Program-made: the position numbers and the translations under genes
The notes under the pieces: generated by a model
Told to the model about the DNA's origin: nothing
Seen by the model: the letters and a program-made list of their open reading frames with translations, nothing else
Databases searched by the model: none
In this document: positions 7,055 to 9,631 of the stretch, in pieces
Numbering within the stretch: position 1 is the first letter of the stretch
Layout of the letters: each line of letters begins with the position of its first letter
Assembly (NCBI GenBank): GCA_034436035.1
Contig: DAOTVW010000350.1
Span: 1-9,631, forward strand
Direction: 5' to 3'
DNA from: UBA4823 sp034436035
Lineage (GTDB): Bacteria > Chloroflexota > Anaerolineae > Anaerolineales > UBA4823
Length of the DNA: 9,631 bases

Positions 7055-7849
7055 TCACCCATACGTCCTCACCTCCTTTTCGTCTTTGGCCCAGGACATG
7101 GGCCATTTCTCCAATGTCCCAGTTATTAGTTTTACAACGATATCGCGATCCAACTCGTGTAGGGGGGCATCGCAAACAACATTACCATGTCTTAAAACAA
7201 CGATCCTGTCAACAACTCTAAACACATGTTCTAGATTATGGCTAATAAATACTACTGCTTTACCTTGCTCTTTTAGCCTGTGTACGAAAGACAATACTTT
7301 TTCACTCTCCCCCACAGCCAAAGCCGCAGTAGGTTCGTCCATACATATTAATTTTGCGTCTAGATTTAATGCTCGACAAAGAGCCAGTGCCTGTCTCTCC
7401 CCTCCAGATAATCTAAGCACAGGTGTATACAAATCTTTGAGTTGGATGCCAAGTTGAGCTAATAATTCCTGAGCTTTATTATACATTTTCCTTTTATTCA
7501 GAATCCGAACACCAAGTATACGTCGAGTGAGTTCGTGCCCCAAAAACATGTTTTCGATACTATTTAATTTATCTGCCAGCGCTAACTCCTGATACACTGC
7601 TACGATTCCATATTTCCATGCCTCAAGAGGGTTAGAAAATCGTATTGGAGTGCCATTTAAGTAAATTTTCCCTTCATCAGGCTGGTAAACACCTACAATT
7701 ATCTTAATAAGGGTCGATTTGCCGGCTCCGTTATCCCCCACAAGCCCAATAACCTCGTTGGAATGTATGCATAAATCAATTCCCTTTAAGGCTGTAACCC
7801 CCCCGAAACGCTTCACAATTTTCTCCAACTTAAGAAAAAGCTCACTCAT
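7055..7849 (-). CDS. Sugar ABC transporter ATP-binding protein, single domain
   Basis: This 264-residue cytoplasmic ATPase powers the CUT2 importer. Walker A GDNGAGKST is at 38-46, the Q-loop Q87 in AVYQELAL, the signature LSGGERQ at 147-153, Walker B LICMDEP at 167-173 with catalytic E172, and the switch His H204 in FISHN. All are intact. Many CUT2 ATPases (RbsA, LsrA) are fused double domains of about 500 residues. This one has a single domain and must act as a homodimer, like the FrcA type. The ATG directly follows the regulator's TGA with no gap, and AGGGG lies 8 nt upstream, so the two genes are coupled. About 58 nt then separate it from the binding-protein gene. Confidence 0.95.
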   Translation of the reverse strand: MSELFLKLEKIVKRFGGVTALKGIDLCIHSNEVIGLVGDNGAGKSTLIKIIVGVYQPDEGKIYLNGTPIRFSNPLEAWKYGIVAVYQELALADKLNSIENMFLGHELTRRILGVRILNKRKMYNKAQELLAQLGIQLKDLYTPVLRLSGGERQALALCRALNLDAKLICMDEPTAALAVGESEKVLSFVHRLKEQGKAVVFISHNLEHVFRVVDRIVVLRHGNVVCDAPLHELDRDIVVKLITGTLEKWPMSWAKDEKEVRTYG

Positions 7850-8830
7850 TCAGCACACCCCTCGGATTGTTGCTCCTGGCCTAAACTCTACGGGCAGTGT
7901 AACGTCCATGGACCTCTGTGAGGCAAGCATTTCTGCTGCTTTGAATCCTATGTCAAAAGCAGGTACATACACGGTGCATAATGGAGGAGATACCAATCTA
8001 GCCCAAGATAATCCATCAAAACCTGTTATTCCTATCTCGTCGGGGACTGTATATCCAGCCTCCATAATTGCCCGCATCGCGCCAAAAGCCATCAAATCGT
8101 TTCCACACATAATAATTTCAATTTTGCGCCCATAGCTTTTTATTAGCTTCAATGTACAATTATAACCAGAATTAAAAGTGAAATTTCCATCAATAATCGC
8201 AAAAGGTTCTATATTGTTTAAACGCAAGCTAGTTAAAAAACCTTTTAACCTGTCTTGAGCTGTACTAATATGTTGCGGTCCTGCAATATATACTATCGAC
8301 TTGTATCCAAGTGAGATAACATAATTTGTGATTAGGATACTCCCGGTGAAGTTATCTGCCTCCACAACCGGTAGCCCTCGCAACCGTCTATCAGCAGCTA
8401 CTACTTTAATTTTGTATTGATTGATTTTTTGTATTACCTCATCATCAATACTACCGGTTGAAATCAATATTATTCCTTCAACGCGCGCTGCTACTAAATT
8501 AATAAGGTGTTGCTTTTCCACACTAGAGGAATTATTGGAGTCACAAATAAAACACAATAAACCATTGTTAGTAGAATACAACTCTACTCCGCGTACTAAT
8601 GTAGCAAAAAATGGATTGGAAATATCTGGAACAACGACTCCTATTGTTTGCGTGCTCCTCTTCCGTAAGGACTGAGCAAGTTTTGAAGGTGTGTAACCCA
8701 ATTTGGAAACCGCTTTTAAAACCAACTCCTGCTTCTCTTGAGAAACATGACCCGTCGCCTTGTGGTTAAGGACCCTTGAAATCGTTGCCGGAGAAACTCC
8801 CAAAAGTTCTGATAGCTCCTTAATAGTCAT
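7850..8830 (-). CDS. LacI-family transcriptional regulator
   Basis: A cytoplasmic repressor of 326 residues, probably controlling its own operon with an imported sugar or derivative as effector. The N-terminal helix-turn-helix covers about 3-22 (TIKELSELLGVSPAT then ISRVLN). The hinge region TPSKLAQSLRKR is at about 47-58, and a periplasmic-binding-protein-like effector domain starts at GVVVPDISNPFF (64-75). It ends close to GATIRGV, as in PurR/RbsR relatives. I chose ATG 8830 because MTIKELS is the standard LacI start. The upstream TTG at 8860 would begin before the predicted transcription start (near 8852). GGAGGT lies 15 nt before the ATG, longer than normal, so the start is probable rather than certain. 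It is the first gene of the operon. Confidence 0.93.
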   Translation of the reverse strand: MTIKELSELLGVSPATISRVLNHKATGHVSQEKQELVLKAVSKLGYTPSKLAQSLRKRSTQTIGVVVPDISNPFFATLVRGVELYSTNNGLLCFICDSNNSSSVEKQHLINLVAARVEGIILISTGSIDDEVIQKINQYKIKVVAADRRLRGLPVVEADNFTGSILITNYVISLGYKSIVYIAGPQHISTAQDRLKGFLTSLRLNNIEPFAIIDGNFTFNSGYNCTLKLIKSYGRKIEIIMCGNDLMAFGAMRAIMEAGYTVPDEIGITGFDGLSWARLVSPPLCTVYVPAFDIGFKAAEMLASQRSMDVTLPVEFRPGATIRGVC

Positions 8831-8858
8831 TTTAGGAAATCGGTTACCTCCAAAATTC

Positions 8859-8887
8859 AAGATACGCTAAGCTCTATCGCTTGTCAA
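8859..8887 (-). promoter_or_regulatory. Sigma-A-type promoter for the operon
   Basis: On the minus strand, TTGACA (complement of 8882-8887) is a perfect -35. It is followed after exactly 17 nt by TATCTT (complement of 8859-8864), four of six matches to TATAAT. The start of transcription would be near 8852, leaving about 22 nt before the regulator ATG at 8830. The position in front of the first operon gene supports it. No other good promoter is visible inside the operon. Confidence 0.7.
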
Positions 8888-8896
8888 GAGGGCAGA

Positions 8897-8906
8897 AGGA
8901 CGTCCT
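8897..8906. promoter_or_regulatory. Perfect 10-bp palindrome AGGACGTCCT, possible operator
   Basis: AGGACGTCCT is a perfect palindrome with CG at its centre, as LacI-family operators usually have. It lies 9 nt upstream of the -35 box. It is short for a LacI site, and its position before the -35 is unusual for a repressor, so it could be coincidence. No longer CG-centred palindrome overlaps the promoter. Confidence 0.25.
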
Positions 8907-8912
8907 CCTAGC

Positions 8913-8946
8913 CTTCTCGCCTTTCATGAGCTTTTAAAACGAGAAG
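8913..8946. repeat. Inverted repeat CTTCTCG...CGAGAAG
   Basis: CTTCTCG (8913-8919) pairs with CGAGAAG (8940-8946) across 20 nt that include TTTTAAAA. It lies upstream of the operon promoter. It may be a weak stem-loop or a regulator site; no T-run marks it as a terminator. Confidence 0.3.
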
Positions 8947-8985
8947 AAAACACCGTTCTGATTTTGAGTGCGATATTTGTCGCGA

Positions 8986-9071
8986 GGCAGAGCAAGGTGT
9001 TGGGCCTGCCGGCCTAAAGGCCATTTCGGCCAGCTGCTCTGCCCTACAGTGAGCGGGCTCCGCCAGAGCAG
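8986..9071. repeat. Cluster of competing inverted repeats sharing the CTGCTCTG/CAGAGCAG core
   Basis: GGCAGAGCA (8986-8994) can pair with TGCTCTGCC (9035-9043). The same segment, CTGCTCTG (9034-9041), can instead pair with CAGAGCAG (9064-9071). The two foldings exclude each other. The first loop holds extra GGCC repeats (GCCGGCCTAAAGGCC). The core is the same as in the hairpin at 5933-5963, which suggests a dispersed palindromic repeat family in this genome. Confidence 0.6.
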
Positions 9072-9176
9072 TAGAGAGCAACAAAGGTGGTAACCTTACA
9101 AGTTCAAATCGCTATGCAAGAGGAGGCGATCGCCCCCTTGACCCCCTATCCCCGGGCCATCCAGCCCGAACCTTAG

Positions 9177-9204
9177 GTGGAACATTTCCGCACAAATGTT
9201 CCAC
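9177..9204. repeat. Perfect 11-bp inverted repeat, 6-nt loop
   Basis: GTGGAACATTT (9177-9187) and AAATGTTCCAC (9194-9204) are exact complements separated by CCGCAC. An additional partial match (TAGG before, CCTA after) hints at a longer imperfect stem. No T-run follows on either strand, so it is not an obvious terminator. It could be a regulator site or the end of a small mobile or repeat element. Confidence 0.75.
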
Positions 9205-9272
9205 TCCCCTACAGGTCCCTACGCCTTCCCTTGCCCCATGGACCCTGGGATCAAAATGCTTGGGGGTGTGAG

Positions 9273-9485
9273 ACGGCCCAGATTACGGTGAACCGTGCGC
9301 CATTTCTGACCCGGTTGGCTACGGTAGTGGCCAGGCGCCTGGACTTTAGGGAAGAGGAGGCCCTTTCCTTGGCCAAGGCCTTTACTGGTCTCCCTATTCA
9401 CTCCGGAGCTTAACGGCTCGGTCTTTCCCGGCTCAGAACTGAAATGGAACAGGAAAAAATGCAACCCGAACAGGCGCCTGGATGA
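9273..9485 (+). pseudogene. Small dead gene, conserved-hypothetical-like (VNRAP motif)
   Basis: One frame reads TAQITVNRAPFLTRLATVV and then ARRLDFREEEALSLAKAF with good coding character. It meets a TAA at 9411-9413 and then continues in frame as RLGLSRLRTEMEQEKMQPEQ to a TGA at 9483-9485. The expected ATG is ACG at 9273-9275, with GGGGGTG a few bases upstream resembling a ribosome site. I recall, without being able to check, conserved hypothetical proteins with VNRAPVLTLWAAVVAERLG-type starts followed by a GLN...SKGRRLG segment, and the TAA falls in the SKGRRLG part. Both lesions together suggest a pseudogene. Function unknown. It would be divergent from the operon. Confidence 0.4.
9332..9482. 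repeat. 12-bp direct repeat, each copy containing a 10-bp palindrome
   Basis: CAGGCGCCTGGA occurs at 9332-9343 and at 9471-9482, 139 bp apart in the same orientation. The first ten bases, CAGGCGCCTG, are self-complementary. Both copies lie within the small dead gene, the second at its very end. They may be leftover repeat or restriction/recombination sites, or chance in G+C-rich sequence. Confidence 0.5.
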
Positions 9486-9512
9486 GCTAAAACAACCGGG
9501 TTTCCAAAAACT

Positions 9513-9631
9513 CTAACCGCCCCAAAGCCAGCGAAAGATTCCACGTGCCCACCAGGGCCGCCTGTCTTCCTTTGGAGCTGGAAGAGCAAGACGCTGCAAC
9601 GCCTCTACCTGACCCTGAAGTTTCAACGCCA
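9513..9631 (-). CDS. Possible 3' end of a gene running out of the window
   Basis: The minus strand is open from the window edge to a TAG at 9513-9515 (38 residues). It begins with KLQGQVEALQRLALPAPKED and ends with a basic, Trp-rich tail RRPWWARGIFRWLWGG. The heptad-like LQGQVEALQRL stretch followed by a Pro linker and Trp/Arg tail looks like a genuine C-terminus, as in coiled-coil-tailed DNA-binding or membrane-contacting proteins. The other strand is also open here, so coding sense is not proven. No product can be named. Confidence 0.3.
   Translation of the reverse strand, partial: ALKLQGQVEALQRLALPAPKEDRRPWWARGIFRWLWGG

Larger units (their letters stand above)
8888..9272. other. Gene-free region upstream of the operon
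   Basis: I find no intact gene in these 385 bases on either strand. The left third is A+T-richer and belongs to the operon control region. From about 8985 the sequence becomes G+C-rich and holds inverted repeats: the CAGAGCAG cluster, a perfect GGCGATCGCC palindrome at 9125-9134, CGGGC/GCCCG around 9157-9172, and the hairpin at 9177-9204. C-runs near 9133-9155 are notable. No RNA gene or CRISPR array is recognisable. Confidence 0.6.

Noticed and set aside
7028..7080. Mini-ORF MGEV after AAAAGGAGGTGAGG at the end of the ATPase gene, as a leader peptide
   Set aside because: Only four codons, and the GGAGG is part of the ATPase's own coding sequence. No attenuator stem-loop follows in the gap before the binding-protein gene.
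9084..9125. tRNA-like segment with GTTCAAATC resembling a T-loop
   Set aside because: The bases on both sides do not form a 5-bp T-stem, and no anticodon or acceptor arms are present.
9125..9134. GGCGATCGCC as a cyanobacterial HIP1-type site
   Set aside because: It is a single occurrence, and nothing else in the window suggests a cyanobacterium.

Overview
The window carries one large minus-strand operon for uptake and breakdown of a sugar or sugar conjugate. G+C-richer, damaged sequence and a transposase fragment flank it. The host looks like a bacterium with strong AGGAGG-type ribosome binding sites and some TTG starts. Its sugar-binding protein has a plain signal peptide with no lipobox cysteine. 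That fits a diderm, possibly thermophilic, low-G+C-type lineage (Thermotogae, Atribacterota or Bipolaricaulota-like) better than a classical monoderm Firmicute. This placement is inference; there is no marker gene.

Layout: (1) 1-366 (+) is the C-terminal third of an IS256/Mutator transposase, and the element's right end lies at about 380. (2) 398-1029 (-) is an M20 metallopeptidase pseudogene with two in-frame stops and a frameshift, cut off at the insertion element. (3) 1026-8830 (-) holds eight apparently intact genes. In transcription order they are a LacI-family regulator, an ABC ATPase, a periplasmic sugar-binding protein, two CUT2-type permeases, a GATase1-like/ThuA-like protein, an M20 hydrolase and a ribokinase, and the M20 pseudogene follows. 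(4) 8859-8887 (-) is a good sigma-A-type promoter (TTGACA, 17 nt, TATCTT) just before the regulator. (5) 8888-9272 has no intact gene but many inverted repeats. (6) 9273-9485 (+) looks like a small dead gene. (7) 9513-9631 (-) may be the 3' end of another gene that runs out of the window.

The genes overlap or sit within a few bases of each other, except for one gap of about 58 nt before the binding-protein gene, so they are probably one autoregulated transcript. A working model is import of a small sugar or sugar-amide/amino-acid conjugate by the CUT2 transporter, hydrolysis by the M20 enzyme(s), and phosphorylation of the released sugar by ribokinase. The GATase1-like protein has an unknown step. 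The substrate is not evident from sequence. The binding protein resembles the LsrB/RhaS group but lacks several autoinducer-2 contact residues.

The most unusual non-coding signal is a near-perfect 14-bp-arm palindrome just after the binding-protein stop codon, inside the start of the next gene. Its core is shared with repeats upstream of the operon.
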